The notes under the pieces were generated by a model. That model was not told the origin of the DNA. It saw only the letters and a program-made list of their open reading frames with translations, and did no database searches. A stretch of DNA of 64,000 bases from Sphingomonas metalli (GTDB lineage Bacteria > Pseudomonadota > Alphaproteobacteria > Sphingomonadales > Sphingomonadaceae). A program made the position numbers and the translations under genes. The stretch covers positions 1,017,001 through 1,081,000 of the forward strand of contig NZ_BMIH01000001.1 of NCBI RefSeq assembly GCF_014641735.1. Reading direction: 5' to 3'. Each line of letters opens with the position of its first letter. Position 1 is the stretch's first letter. This document shows, piece by piece, positions 8,791-17,566 of this stretch.

Positions 8791-9690
8791 ATGATCCGCT
8801 GGCTCGCGGCGCTGCTCCTCCTGCTCGGCGCGAGCACGGCGGGAGCGCAGACCTTTCCCAAGTTCACCGGGCTGGTGGTCGATACCGCCAATGTCCTGCC
8901 GCCTGCGCAGGAAGCGGCGATCACGGCGAAGCTGGAGGCCTTGCAGCGCGACACCAAGCGCCAGCTGGTCGTCGTCACGATACCGACCACCGACGGCTAT
9001 CCGCTGGAGGATTACGGCTACAAGCTGGGGCGCGACTGGGGTGTAGGCCTGCGCGATGTGAATAACGGGATCGTCCTGTTCGCGGCTGTCAACAATCCGG
9101 TGGGCCATCGTGGCCCGCGGATCGAGGTCGGGCGCGGGCTGGAACCGGTGATGACCGATGCGCTGTCCAGCCAGATCGTCTACGGCACGATGCTGCCGCT
9201 GATCCGCCAGGGCAAGGTGCCCGAGGCGTTTGATGCCGGCGTCGACCTGATCATCGCGCAGCTGCGGGCCGCGCCTGACGACGCCAAGGCGCGGACGGCG
9301 GCGGCGGAAAAGGAATTCGACCGAACCCATACACGCCGGGACGGCAGCGGCGGCGGCGTACCAGTCGCGCTGATCTTCTGGCTGGTCGTTCTGGGCTTCA
9401 TCGTGCTGCCGATGCTCCTGCGCCGCGGCGGACGCGGGCAGCGCTATAATGCCGGCCCATGGGGCGATCGCCGCGGTGGCGGCAGCGATCCGACCCTGCC
9501 GATCGTGCTCTGGTCGATCGCCAACGAGATCGGCCGGTCGCGGTCCGGCGGCTGGGGCGGCGGCGGCGGTGGCGGTTGGGGCGGTGGCTCCGATGGCGGC
9601 GGCGGCAGCGACGGCAGCTGGGGCGGCGGCGGCTTCACCGGCGGCGGCGGCGGCGATTTCGGGGGCGGCGGCGCCTCGGGGGACTGGTGA
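8791..9690 (+). CDS. TPM-domain protein with glycine-rich tail
   Basis: A 299-residue exported membrane protein of the TPM/DUF477 (YgcG-like) family. A signal peptide (MIRWLAALLLLLGASTAGA-Q) precedes the TPM domain (about residues 20-165: GLVVDTANVLPPAQEAAITAKL, QLVVVTIPTTDGYPLEDYGYKLGRDWGVG, RGPRIEVGRGLEPVMTDALS). One transmembrane helix (VALIFWLVVLGFIVLPMLL) and a Gly-Ser-Trp-rich C-terminus follow. The ATG at 8791 is chosen for the signal peptide; the longer frame runs into lemA. It shares one base (TGATG) with the next gene. Confidence 0.92.
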   Translation: MIRWLAALLLLLGASTAGAQTFPKFTGLVVDTANVLPPAQEAAITAKLEALQRDTKRQLVVVTIPTTDGYPLEDYGYKLGRDWGVGLRDVNNGIVLFAAVNNPVGHRGPRIEVGRGLEPVMTDALSSQIVYGTMLPLIRQGKVPEAFDAGVDLIIAQLRAAPDDAKARTAAAEKEFDRTHTRRDGSGGGVPVALIFWLVVLGFIVLPMLLRRGGRGQRYNAGPWGDRRGGGSDPTLPIVLWSIANEIGRSRSGGWGGGGGGGWGGGSDGGGGSDGSWGGGGFTGGGGGDFGGGGASGDW

Positions 9691-10361
9691 TGCGGCTGGG
9701 CGATGCGGATCGCGCGGCGATCGCCGCGGCCGTCACCGCGGCGGAAGCGCAGACGGACGGCGAGATCGTGACGATCGTCGCCGGTGAATCGGACGCCTAT
9801 CACGACGTCGCGCTGCACTGGGCGGTGCTGGCGATGCTGCTGATCCCCGCGATCTTCGCCGCCCTGCCCGCGCTGCCCGACCGCCTCCATGCCCTCGTCG
9901 CCGATCCCTGGGGCGAGGCGCCGGGCACCGCGATGCTCTTCACGCTCCTGCTGGTGGCGATGGCGCTTGCCTTCCTGCTCGTTCGGGTCGCCCTGTCGTC
10001 GCCCGGCCTTCGCATCGCGCTGACGCCGCGATCGACCCGCGCGCGGCGGGTGCGGCGGCGCGCGCTGCTGCTGTTCCGCACCGCCGCCGAGTCGCGGACA
10101 CGGGCGGCGACCGCGGTGCTGCTCTACCTGTCGCTGGCGGAACATCGCGCCGAAATCGTCGCCGACGCCGCGATCCACCAGCGGGTGACGCCCGACGTGT
10201 GGGGCGAAGCGATGGCGGCGCTGCTACTCGCGCTCAAGGAGGGGCGGCCCGGCGACGGCATGGCCGCCGCAGTCGAGCGGATCGGCGCGGTGCTGGCGGA
10301 ACACTTCCCGCGCTCGCCCGACGACACCAACGAACTGCCGGACCGGGTGATCGAGCTGTGA
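9690..10361 (+). CDS. Second TPM-domain membrane protein
   Basis: A 223-residue TPM/DUF477 relative, translationally coupled to the preceding gene (TGATG overlap). The N-terminal DGEIVTIVAGESDAY is followed by two membrane segments (VLAMLLIPAIFAALPAL and TAMLFTLLLVAMALAFLLVRVAL) and a cytoplasmic region with AAIHQRVTPDVWGE and AVERIGAVLAEHFP, which are typical of this partner protein. LemA, YgcG-like and this protein form a recurrent three-gene set. Function is not established. Its stop overlaps the GTG start of the Nudix gene. Confidence 0.88.
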   Translation: MRLGDADRAAIAAAVTAAEAQTDGEIVTIVAGESDAYHDVALHWAVLAMLLIPAIFAALPALPDRLHALVADPWGEAPGTAMLFTLLLVAMALAFLLVRVALSSPGLRIALTPRSTRARRVRRRALLLFRTAAESRTRAATAVLLYLSLAEHRAEIVADAAIHQRVTPDVWGEAMAALLLALKEGRPGDGMAAAVERIGAVLAEHFPRSPDDTNELPDRVIEL

Positions 10362-10864
10362 CCGAGACGATGTGGGAGGGCCGCTATCTGACGGTCCGCA
10401 AGCAGGGCAGTTGGGAATATGCCGAGCGGCAGGGTCAGATCGGCGCGGCGGTGATCGTCGCGGTCGACGACCAGGGCCGGCTGGTCATGGTCGAACAGTT
10501 TCGCATCCCGATCGGCCGCCGCACGCTCGAACTGCCCGCCGGGCTGGTCGGCGACGAGACCGAGGGCGAATCGCTCGCGACCGCCGCCGCGCGCGAACTG
10601 GAGGAAGAGACGGGCTTCCGCCCCGCCGCGATCGAGGATCTCGGGCTCTTCTACTCCTCGCCCGGCATGACGTCCGAAAGCTTCCATATCGTCCGCGCCA
10701 CCGGTCTGGAGCGGGTGAGCGCCGGTGGCGGCGACGGGCAGGAAGACATCACCGTCCACCTCGTGCCGCTGGCCGAGGTGGCGGACTATATCCGGCAGGC
10801 GCGTGAGCGGGGGCTAGGGATCGACGCCAAGACGCTGCTGGTGCTGGACATCGCGACGATGTGA
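10358..10864 (+). CDS. Nudix hydrolase, ADP-ribose pyrophosphatase-like
   Basis: A 168-residue Nudix enzyme that probably cleaves a nucleoside diphosphate linked to a sugar such as ADP-ribose. The Nudix box is complete: G-x5-E-x7-RELEEETG (GDETEGESLATAAARELEEETGF), about residues 67-89. The preceding RRTLELPAGLV is characteristic of the ADP-ribose/GDP-mannose group. The start is the GTG at 10358, overlapping the preceding stop as GTGA. It is the last gene of the lemA cluster; a functional link to it is not obvious. Confidence 0.88.
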   Translation: MTETMWEGRYLTVRKQGSWEYAERQGQIGAAVIVAVDDQGRLVMVEQFRIPIGRRTLELPAGLVGDETEGESLATAAARELEEETGFRPAAIEDLGLFYSSPGMTSESFHIVRATGLERVSAGGGDGQEDITVHLVPLAEVADYIRQARERGLGIDAKTLLVLDIATM

Positions 10865-10900
10865 GAGGGGTCCTGATGCAAGGCGATCGCCTGGCGGGAT

Positions 10901-10984
10901 CGTCGCCCCAGCGCAGGCTGGGGCCTCTCGCAGCTCTTGCCGTGCCCCATGGCCGGGAGACCCCGGCCTTCGCCGGGGTGACGG
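10901..10984. repeat. Intergenic palindromic repeat element, copy A
   Basis: Opens with CGTCGCCCCAGCGCAGGCTGG and closes with ACCCCGGCCTTCGCCGGGGTGACGG: two hairpins flanking a central spacer, with CGTCG/TGACG outer ends. A near-identical left half occurs at 16021-16104, and a related layout appears inside the siroheme-synthase gene (30734-30831) and near 61578-61664. Confidence 0.8.
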
Positions 10985-11016
10985 CTTGGCGGGAGAGCAC
11001 GTCCACGTCCACAGCC

Positions 11017-11041
11017 GTTCGTGCTGAGCCTGTCGAAGCAC
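11017..11041. repeat. Short dispersed motif
   Basis: GTTCGTGCTGAGCCTGTCGA followed by AGCAC is a sequence I recall as highly repeated between genes in sphingomonads. Only one copy is seen in this window, so the repeat status rests on recall rather than on this sequence. Confidence 0.45.
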
Positions 11042-11084
11042 TGCCTCCCCGCGCCGCACCCAGCGCGCCGGAACGGCCCTGATC

Positions 11085-11366
11085 TTACCGGAAATTGTCC
11101 GCGTAAGCCTGCAGCTTCAGGGTCTTCTTCGGCGCGGGCACGACGGTGTAGTCATGCCCTTCCTTCTCGCAATGCGCGATCGCCGCGTCCAGCGTGGGGA
11201 AGAAGAGGCGGATCTGGTCGCGCGTGTCGCCGCTGCCCGCCCAGCCCGTCAGCGGATCGGCATGTTTGGGCTCGGCCGGCTCGAATTCGAGCTGCCAGAG
11301 ATCGGTGCGCGCGCGCCCGGACTGCATTGCGTTCTTCGGGCGCTGGAAGATGCGAGCGGTAGCCAT
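11085..11366 (-). CDS. NADH dehydrogenase accessory subunit, NDUFS4-like
   Basis: A 93-residue protein of the ETC complex I subunit conserved-region family (bacterial NDUFS4 homologue). MATARIFQRPKNAMQSGRAR, WQLEFEP and LTGWAGSGDTRDQIRLFF match the family, as does the closing FPTLDAAIAHCEKEGHDYTV. It should sit on the peripheral arm of complex I at the inner membrane and stabilise the electron-input module. It starts 9 bases after the hrpB stop and so probably shares its transcript, a pairing with no obvious functional logic. Confidence 0.9.
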   Translation of the reverse strand: MATARIFQRPKNAMQSGRARTDLWQLEFEPAEPKHADPLTGWAGSGDTRDQIRLFFPTLDAAIAHCEKEGHDYTVVPAPKKTLKLQAYADNFR

Positions 11367-11375
11367 GCCGCTCCC

Positions 11376-13805
11376 TTATCGCGATCCGCGCGCCCGCGCA
11401 TCCGCATTCTTCGTCCGCAGCGTCGCGGCCGCGCCGGCGGGATCGTCCGGCCAGGGGTGGCGCGGATAGCGGCCGCGCATCTCCTTCGCCACCGCCGCCC
11501 AGCTGCCTGCCCAGAAGCCGGGCAGGTCGCGCGTCGTCTGGATCGGGCGGCCGGCGGGGCTGGTCAGCGACAGGACCAGCGGCGTGGTGCCGACCATCGG
11601 ATGCGTCGCCAGCCCGAACAGCGCCTGCACGCGCAGCTCGACCCGCGGGCCGCCCTCTGCGCCATAGTCGATCGCATGGCTGCTCCCCGCCGGGCTGGTA
11701 AAGTGCGAGGGCGCCTCGCGGTCGATCCGGCGCATCGCATCCCAGCCGATCGCGTCGCGCATCGCCTCGATCAGCGCGCCCGGCTCGACCTGCGCCAGCC
11801 GCCGCTTGCCCGCGACCAGCGGCGGCAGCCACTCGTCGAGCCGCTCCGCCAGCAAGGCATCGGCGTCGATCCCGGCATAGGCGGCGCGGGTGCGCAGTGC
11901 GGCGGCGCGCTCGTCCCACGGCAGCAGCGACAGGCCGTGCGTGCGCACCCCTTCGACCAGCGCTGCGGCGATGGCGGCGGGGTCCGCCTCGCTGTCGGGG
12001 CCGCTGCGCAGACGCAGCGCGCCCAGCCGCCGCTCGCGCTTCGCCTCGATGCCGCCGGTCGCGGGGTCGAAGGCGACGATGCGCTGCACGTCGATCGCTT
12101 CGCCGAAAAGTTGCTCGATCGTCGCGAGGTCGATCGGCGCGGCCGACAGGATGCGTGCGCCTGCCGCCACGCCCTGCGTCTCCGCCACCGCCAGCCACTC
12201 GCTCCGCGCCAGCGACGAGGCGGGGTCGAGGCGGAAGCCGCGCCCGCCGACGCTCGCCCAATGCTCGCCGCTCGCGTCGCGGCGGCGGGCGACCCGATCC
12301 GGAAAGCCCAGAGCGACGCAGGCCCCTTCCCCGCCGTCGCCGCCGCCCGGCTCGCCGCCGGCGATGCGGGCCCAGCGCTGCGCCAGATGGCGGGCGGCCA
12401 TGGCCTTGGAACCGCCTTCGCGTCGCCAGCGGCGGCGGCGCGTCTCCAGATCGGGATCGTCGCCGCCGACGCCCCGCTCGGACAGGAGCACCGCCACCTC
12501 CGCCGCGACCGCGCCCAGCCCGCATTCCCCGGCCGCGATCAGCATATGCGCCAGCCGGGGCGCCATCGGCAGGGCGGCGATGCGGCGGCCATGCGCGGTC
12601 GGCCGGCCATCGGCGTCGAGCGCGCCGAGCCGCTTGAGCCGCGCACCTGCCTCCGCCACCGCGGCGGCCGGCGGCGGATCGATCCATTGGAGATCGCGCG
12701 GATCGCTCACGCCCCACAGCGCCGCGGCGAGGACGAGGCCGGACAGGTCCGCCTCCAGCATCTCGGGCGGATCGAAACGCGGCAGGCCGGCGGTCGCCGC
12801 CTCCTCCCACAGGCGATAGGCGACGCCCGGCCCCTGCCGCGCGGCGCGGCCCGCACGCTGCGTGGCGGCGGCCTGGCTGACCCGCTCGGTGGCCAGCCGC
12901 GTCATCCCCGCTGCGCGATCGTAGCGGGGGCGGCGCGCGAGCCCTGAATCGACCACGACGCGTATGCCGTCGAGCGTCAGGCTGGTCTCCGCGATCGCGG
13001 TCGCCAGCACCAGCTTGCGCGTCGCCGCCGGCTGGATTGCCGCCCGCTGGGCGCCGGGGTCTAGGCTGCCATGGAGCCGGTAGAGCGTGACGTCCGGCGG
13101 CAGCGGCCCCACCCGTTCCGCCACCCGCTCGATCTCCGCTACCCCGGGCAGGAAGGCGAGCACCCCGCCCTCCTCCTCCGCCAGCGCGCGACGGATCGCG
13201 CCGGCCATCTCGTCCTCGATCCGGCGCTCGGCGGCGCGGCCGATATGGCGCAGCGCCAGCGGCCAGCTGCGCCCCTCGCTCTCGATCACCGGCGCATCGC
13301 CCATCAGCGCGGCGAAGCGCCCCCCGTCCAGCGTCGCCGACATTGCGACCAGCCGCAGGTCCGGCCGGAATGCCGCCTGCGCGTCGAGCGCGAAGGCGAG
13401 CGCGACGTCGCTGTCGAGGCTGCGCTCATGCACCTCGTCGAACAGCACGGCCGACACGCCCGCCAGCTCCGGATCGGCCTGGATCCGCGCGACGAAGATG
13501 CCCTGCGTGACAACCGTCACCCGCGTCGCGGCGGAGCGGCGCGAGTCCATGCGGGTGGCATAGCCGAAAGTGCCGCCCGGCTGCTCGCCGGCGAGCTGCG
13601 CCATCCGCTCCGCCGCCGCCCGCGCGGCGAGACGGCGGGGGGAAAGCAGCAGCACCTCGCCGGTGCACCAGTCCTCGCCCAGCAGCGCCGGCGCCATCGC
13701 GGTCGTCTTGCCTGCGCCCGGCGGCGCGACCAGCACCGCGTTGGAGCCGGTGCGCAGCGCGGCGAGCAGGTCGGGCAGCACGACGTGGATAGGCAGCGAG
13801 GTCAC
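11376..13805 (-). CDS. hrpB: ATP-dependent helicase HrpB
   Basis: An 809-residue DEAH-box RNA helicase-like protein. Motifs in order are APPGAGKTT (Walker A, about residue 27), DEVHERSLDSD (DExH, about 116), SATLDG, LPGVAEIERV, ETSLTLDGIRVVVDSG and QRAGRAARQGPG (motif VI). The HrpB-specific C-terminus closes with HPWPDDPAGAAATLRTKNA. The frame stays open to 15110, but family homology begins at VTSLPIHVVLPDLLAAL, so the GTG at 13805 is chosen; this gives the usual family length. The physiological substrate of HrpB is not well defined. Confidence 0.93.
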   Translation of the reverse strand: MTSLPIHVVLPDLLAALRTGSNAVLVAPPGAGKTTAMAPALLGEDWCTGEVLLLSPRRLAARAAAERMAQLAGEQPGGTFGYATRMDSRRSAATRVTVVTQGIFVARIQADPELAGVSAVLFDEVHERSLDSDVALAFALDAQAAFRPDLRLVAMSATLDGGRFAALMGDAPVIESEGRSWPLALRHIGRAAERRIEDEMAGAIRRALAEEEGGVLAFLPGVAEIERVAERVGPLPPDVTLYRLHGSLDPGAQRAAIQPAATRKLVLATAIAETSLTLDGIRVVVDSGLARRPRYDRAAGMTRLATERVSQAAATQRAGRAARQGPGVAYRLWEEAATAGLPRFDPPEMLEADLSGLVLAAALWGVSDPRDLQWIDPPPAAAVAEAGARLKRLGALDADGRPTAHGRRIAALPMAPRLAHMLIAAGECGLGAVAAEVAVLLSERGVGGDDPDLETRRRRWRREGGSKAMAARHLAQRWARIAGGEPGGGDGGEGACVALGFPDRVARRRDASGEHWASVGGRGFRLDPASSLARSEWLAVAETQGVAAGARILSAAPIDLATIEQLFGEAIDVQRIVAFDPATGGIEAKRERRLGALRLRSGPDSEADPAAIAAALVEGVRTHGLSLLPWDERAAALRTRAAYAGIDADALLAERLDEWLPPLVAGKRRLAQVEPGALIEAMRDAIGWDAMRRIDREAPSHFTSPAGSSHAIDYGAEGGPRVELRVQALFGLATHPMVGTTPLVLSLTSPAGRPIQTTRDLPGFWAGSWAAVAKEMRGRYPRHPWPDDPAGAAATLRTKNADARARGSR

Positions 13806-13958
13806 GCCGAGGGCTTTGGCACAGAATGGACGGTGGGTGACAGAGTTTGGAGGCGGGACAAGCTGACTGCGGACGAACCGGATGTCGTATCGAGCCTTGC
13901 CCGAAGGTTCCACACCCCCCGGTTCCCTCCGCCCCGCATCCGCGATAGAGACACGGGC

Positions 13959-14921
13959 GTGAGCGGCTTCCACCATCATCACCACGGCCACAGCCACGAT
14001 CATGGGCACGATCACGGCCACGGCGCGGGGCACCACGGACATCACCACGGCCATGTCCATGGTCCGGGCGAATATGACCGCGCCTTCGCGATCGGGATCG
14101 CGCTCAACCTCCTCTATGTCGTGGCGGAGGCGGGGTTCGGGCTGTGGAACGGCTCGGTCGCGCTGCTCGCCGATGCGGGGCACAACCTGTCCGACGTGCT
14201 GGGGCTGGCGGTCGCCTGGGGCGGGGCCTCGCTGGCGCGGCGGCCGGCGACCAAGCGCTTCACCTATGGGCTGAAGGGATCGACGATCCTCGCCGCGCTC
14301 GCCAATGCGCTGCTGCTGCTCGTCGCGCTCGGCGCGATCGTGCTGGAGGCGGTGCAGCGGATCGGATCGCCGCCGCCGCTCGCGGGCCTCACCATCTCCG
14401 CGGTCGCAGGCGCGGGGATCGCGGTCAACGCCTTCACCGCCTGGCTGTTCGCGCGCGGGCGGCATGGCGACGTCAATATCCGCGGCGCCTATCTCCACAT
14501 GGCCGCCGATGCATTGGTCTCGGCGGGCGTGGTGGTGGCGGGCGTGGCGATCTGGGCGACGGGGCTCGGCTGGATCGACCCGGTCGTCAGCCTCGTCATC
14601 GCCGCGCTGATCTTCTGGCAGACCTGGGGGCTGCTCAAGGAGACGCTGGGCATGGCGCTGGCCGGCGTGCCGCGCGGGATCGACTTCGACGAAGTCTCGG
14701 CCGCGCTCGTCGCGCTGCCTGGGGTGGAGCGGCTGCACGACCTGCATATCTGGCCGATGTCGACCACCGAGCCGGTGCTGACCGCGCACCTCTTGATGCC
14801 GACCGGCCATCCTGGCGACGCCTTCCTCGCCAAGGCCCAGGCGATGCTGCGCGAGCGGTTCGGGATCGGCCATGCGACGCTGCAGGTGGAGACGGGCGGC
14901 GACTGCGCCGCGGGCTGCTGA
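13959..14921 (+). CDS. Cation diffusion facilitator (Zn/Cd/Co efflux), CzcD-like
   Basis: A 320-residue inner-membrane metal/proton antiporter. The N-terminus is extremely His-rich (HHHHHGHSHDHGHDHGHG and more, about residues 5-35), a cytosolic metal-sensing segment. Six membrane segments follow, with the HxxxD-type site in LLADAGHNLSDVLGLAVAWG (TM2) and HMAADALVSAGVV (TM5). The C-terminal domain contains LHDLHIWPMSTTEPVLTAHL, typical of the Zn-binding cytosolic domain. The GTG at 13959 is chosen because it directly precedes the His-rich region; the frame is open upstream through the antisense of hrpB. Confidence 0.94.
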   Translation: MSGFHHHHHGHSHDHGHDHGHGAGHHGHHHGHVHGPGEYDRAFAIGIALNLLYVVAEAGFGLWNGSVALLADAGHNLSDVLGLAVAWGGASLARRPATKRFTYGLKGSTILAALANALLLLVALGAIVLEAVQRIGSPPPLAGLTISAVAGAGIAVNAFTAWLFARGRHGDVNIRGAYLHMAADALVSAGVVVAGVAIWATGLGWIDPVVSLVIAALIFWQTWGLLKETLGMALAGVPRGIDFDEVSAALVALPGVERLHDLHIWPMSTTEPVLTAHLLMPTGHPGDAFLAKAQAMLRERFGIGHATLQVETGGDCAAGC

Positions 14922-14949
14922 CGATATCGAGGCTTTGGGGGAAAGACGG

Positions 14950-15999
14950 ATGATCGTGCGGACGCTGATGCTCGGCCTGATGCTGGGATTGACGCCCCTC
15001 GCCGCGGCGGCAAAGCCGGCCACCGCGCCGTCACCCGCGAATGCGCCGCTGACCATGCCCGACATGCCGCTCCACGATCCCTGGATCGTCGCGGACGCCG
15101 CGACCGGCACCTATCATCTCTTCACCACCAATCAGAAGAGCATGACCGGCGACGCGCGGCTCGGGATCATGGCCTATACCAGCCGAGACCTGAAGCACTG
15201 GACCCGGCCGCATGTCGTCTTCGCCCTGCCGCCCGGCGGCTGGGCCAATGACGGGGCCTGGGCGCCGGAGGTGCATCGCTGGCGCGGCCGCTGGTACCTG
15301 TTCTCGACCTATTACAACGAGGCGGCGAAGCTCCCCAGGCAAGGCGTACGCCAGCCGGTCCGGCGCAGCACCACGCTGGCGGTGGCGGACCGGCTCGACG
15401 GGCCCTTCATGCCGGTGCGCGATAACGAACCGCTGGTCGAGGCGGCGCGGATGACGCTCGACGGCTCGCTCTATACCGACCGGCAGGGCAAGCCCTGGCT
15501 CGTCTATGCGCATGAATGGGTGCAGATCGGCGATGGCACGATCGAGGCGATGCCGCTCACCGACGCGCTCGCCGCCGCCGGACCGCCGCGCATCCTCTTC
15601 CACGCCTCCGACGCGCCCTGGGCCAAGGGCAACCGCCAGCCCGACGGCAGCGCCGACTATGTCACCGACGGGCCGGAGCTGTTCCGCACGAAGACGGGTA
15701 CGCTGCTGATGCTCTGGTCGAGCTATGATCGCGACGGCTATGTCCAGGGTCTCGCGCGGTCGCGATCGGGTGAGCTCGCCGGCCCCTGGGAGCAGCTTCC
15801 CCCGCTGCTCCGCGCCGACAGCGGCCATGGGATGCTGTTCCGCCGCTTCGACGGTGCGCTGACGATGGTCGTCCACCGTCCCTTCGAGAATGCCCGCGGC
15901 AAGCTCTATGCAATGCGCGACCTCGGCGACCGGGTGGAACTGGTGCGCGAAATGACGGAGCTGGACGGCGAGACGAAGCCGGTGCCGGCGGCGCGGTAG
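14950..15999 (+). CDS. Secreted glycoside hydrolase family 43-like protein
   Basis: A 349-residue exported protein: signal peptide MIVRTLMLGLMLGLTPLAAAAKPA, then a five-bladed beta-propeller GH43-type domain. MPLHDPWIVADAATGTYHLF contains the family's first catalytic Asp. GAWAPEVHRWRGRWYLF, TLDGSLYTDRQGKPWLVYAHEW and VTDGPELFRTKTGTLLMLWS give the further blades, the last with the predicted acid Glu. GH43 enzymes act on arabinan, xylan or related side chains; the substrate cannot be told. The gene starts 28 bases after the CDF gene, but a shared role is unlikely. Confidence 0.85.
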   Translation: MIVRTLMLGLMLGLTPLAAAAKPATAPSPANAPLTMPDMPLHDPWIVADAATGTYHLFTTNQKSMTGDARLGIMAYTSRDLKHWTRPHVVFALPPGGWANDGAWAPEVHRWRGRWYLFSTYYNEAAKLPRQGVRQPVRRSTTLAVADRLDGPFMPVRDNEPLVEAARMTLDGSLYTDRQGKPWLVYAHEWVQIGDGTIEAMPLTDALAAAGPPRILFHASDAPWAKGNRQPDGSADYVTDGPELFRTKTGTLLMLWSSYDRDGYVQGLARSRSGELAGPWEQLPPLLRADSGHGMLFRRFDGALTMVVHRPFENARGKLYAMRDLGDRVELVREMTELDGETKPVPAAR

Positions 16000-16020
16000 C
16001 GCCTGATCGCTTGGCCAGAA

Positions 16021-16104
16021 CCGTCGCCCCAGCGCAGGCTGGGGCCTCCTGCGGCTCTTGCTGCGCGTCGCAACTGGAAGATCCCAGCCTTTGCTGGGAT
16101 GACG
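16021..16104. repeat. Intergenic palindromic repeat element, copy B
   Basis: The left half CGTCGCCCCAGCGCAGGCTGG continues into GGCCTC and is the same as copy A at 10901. The right half ATCCCAGCCTTTGCTGGGATGACG is a hairpin with the same TGACG end. It lies between two convergent genes. Confidence 0.8.
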
Positions 16105-16154
16105 CCGTGTTCAGTCTGGATGGATCATCGTCTGCGGAATCGCGCGTCACCTGA

Positions 16155-17165
16155 TCAGTAGGCCCGCGCCACCGCGAACTCGACCGCCTCGACCATCGCC
16201 GCCTTGGCCGCGCCGTCGGGGAAGCCGGCGATCGCGTCGATCGCCCGCTGGCCGTAATGGCGGGCGCGGGCGAGCGTGTCGTCGACGGCGCGGCTGCGCT
16301 GGACCAGCTCGACCGCATGGGCGAAGTCGGCGTCGCTGTCGCGCCGGCCCTCCACCGCGTCCTTCCAGAACTGCCGCTCCTCGGGGGTGCCGCGAGCATG
16401 GGCGAGGATGACCGGCAGCGTCATCTTGCCCTCGCGGAAATCGTCGCCCGCATCCTTCCCCATCGTCCCCGCGTCCGAGACATAGTCGATCGCGTCGTCG
16501 ACCAGCTGGAAGGCGATGCCGAGATTGCGGCCATAGGCGTCGAGCGCGGTCTCCTCCGCCTCGGGCCGTTCGGCCACCACCGCGGCGATGCGGCAGGCGG
16601 CGGCGAAGAGCGCGGCGGTCTTGGCGCCGATGATGTCGAGATAGCGGTCCTCGCCCAGGTCGACCCGGCGCGCCGCGGTCAGCTGGTTCACCTCTCCCTC
16701 GGCGATCACCGCGCTGGCATTGGACAGGATCTTCAGCACCTTGAGGCTGCCGTCCTCGACCATCAGCTCGAAGCTGCGGCTGAACAGGAAGTCGCCGACC
16801 AGGACGCTGGCGGGATTGCCCCAGATGATGTTCGCGGTGCGCCGTCCGCGACGCAGGTCCGATCCGTCGACGACGTCGTCGTGGAGCAGCGTGGCGGTGT
16901 GGATGAACTCGACCGCCGCCGCCAGCCGGTGGTGGCGCGTGCCGGTATAGCCGATCAGCCGCGCGCTCGCGAGCGTCAGCATCGGCCGCATCCGCTTGCC
17001 GCCGCCAGCGATCAGATGCCCGGCCAGTTCGGGGATCAGCGGGATCTGCGACTGCATCCGGTCGAGGATCACGGCGTTGACCGCGTTCATGTCGCCCGCG
17101 ACCAGCGCGAGCATCGGATCGAGCGAGGGCGCAGCCTTGCGCAGGCGATGGACGGTCGCGGTCAT
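16155..17165 (-). CDS. ispB: Polyprenyl (octaprenyl/decaprenyl) diphosphate synthase
   Basis: A 336-residue trans-prenyltransferase that extends farnesyl diphosphate with isopentenyl units, probably to make the ubiquinone side chain. The first aspartate-rich motif LLHDDVVDGSDLRRG (about residue 88) and the second FQLVDDAIDYV (about 216) are intact, with GGKRMRPML upstream for substrate binding. The ATG at 17165 (MTATVHRLRK) gives family length; the frame continues upstream to 17258 without homology. The symbol reflects family membership; the chain length made cannot be read from sequence (sphingomonads typically use Q-10). Confidence 0.92.
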   Translation of the reverse strand: MTATVHRLRKAAPSLDPMLALVAGDMNAVNAVILDRMQSQIPLIPELAGHLIAGGGKRMRPMLTLASARLIGYTGTRHHRLAAAVEFIHTATLLHDDVVDGSDLRRGRRTANIIWGNPASVLVGDFLFSRSFELMVEDGSLKVLKILSNASAVIAEGEVNQLTAARRVDLGEDRYLDIIGAKTAALFAAACRIAAVVAERPEAEETALDAYGRNLGIAFQLVDDAIDYVSDAGTMGKDAGDDFREGKMTLPVILAHARGTPEERQFWKDAVEGRRDSDADFAHAVELVQRSRAVDDTLARARHYGQRAIDAIAGFPDGAAKAAMVEAVEFAVARAY

Positions 17166-17272
17166 CGCCGATCCGCTTGGCCGCTCGCGCGCGCGAACGC
17201 AACCCTTGGTGCGGCCCTTGCGATGCGCGCGCGCGCGCCGCAAAGGGCGGCGGCCCAAGCAGGAGTCTCCGC

Positions 17273-17566
17273 ATGACCGATCCGCGCCCGACCGAACAGA
17301 TCCTGGCCGGCTATCGCCAGTCGATCGACAATATCGACGCGGCGCTGGTCCATATGCTCGCCGAGCGATTCAAGGTGACGCAGGCGGTCGGCCGCTACAA
17401 GGCCGAGGCGGGGCTGCCCGCCGCCGATCCGGGCCGCGAGGAGCGGCAGATCGCGCGGCTGCGCCGGCTGGCGGAAGAGGCGCAGCTCGACCCCGAATTC
17501 TCGGAGAAGTTCCTGCGGTTCATCATCGACGAGGTGATCCGCCACCATCAGCAGATGCAGGCGTGA
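17273..17566 (+). CDS. Chorismate mutase, AroQ class
   Basis: A 97-residue all-helical enzyme converting chorismate to prephenate for Phe/Tyr synthesis. YRQSIDNIDAALVHMLAERF, VGRYKAEAGLPAADPGREE and FIIDEVIRHHQQMQA match the AroQ fold, with catalytic Arg/Lys residues in the first two segments. AGGAG lies 8 bases before the ATG at 17273. Its stop overlaps the GTG start of the next gene, so it is coupled to the kinase-like gene. Confidence 0.93.
   Translation: MTDPRPTEQILAGYRQSIDNIDAALVHMLAERFKVTQAVGRYKAEAGLPAADPGREERQIARLRRLAEEAQLDPEFSEKFLRFIIDEVIRHHQQMQA

Noticed and set aside
13806..15110. Upstream 435-codon extension of the hrpB frame
   Set aside because: HrpB homology begins at the GTG at 13805; the extension is antisense to the CDF and GH43 genes.
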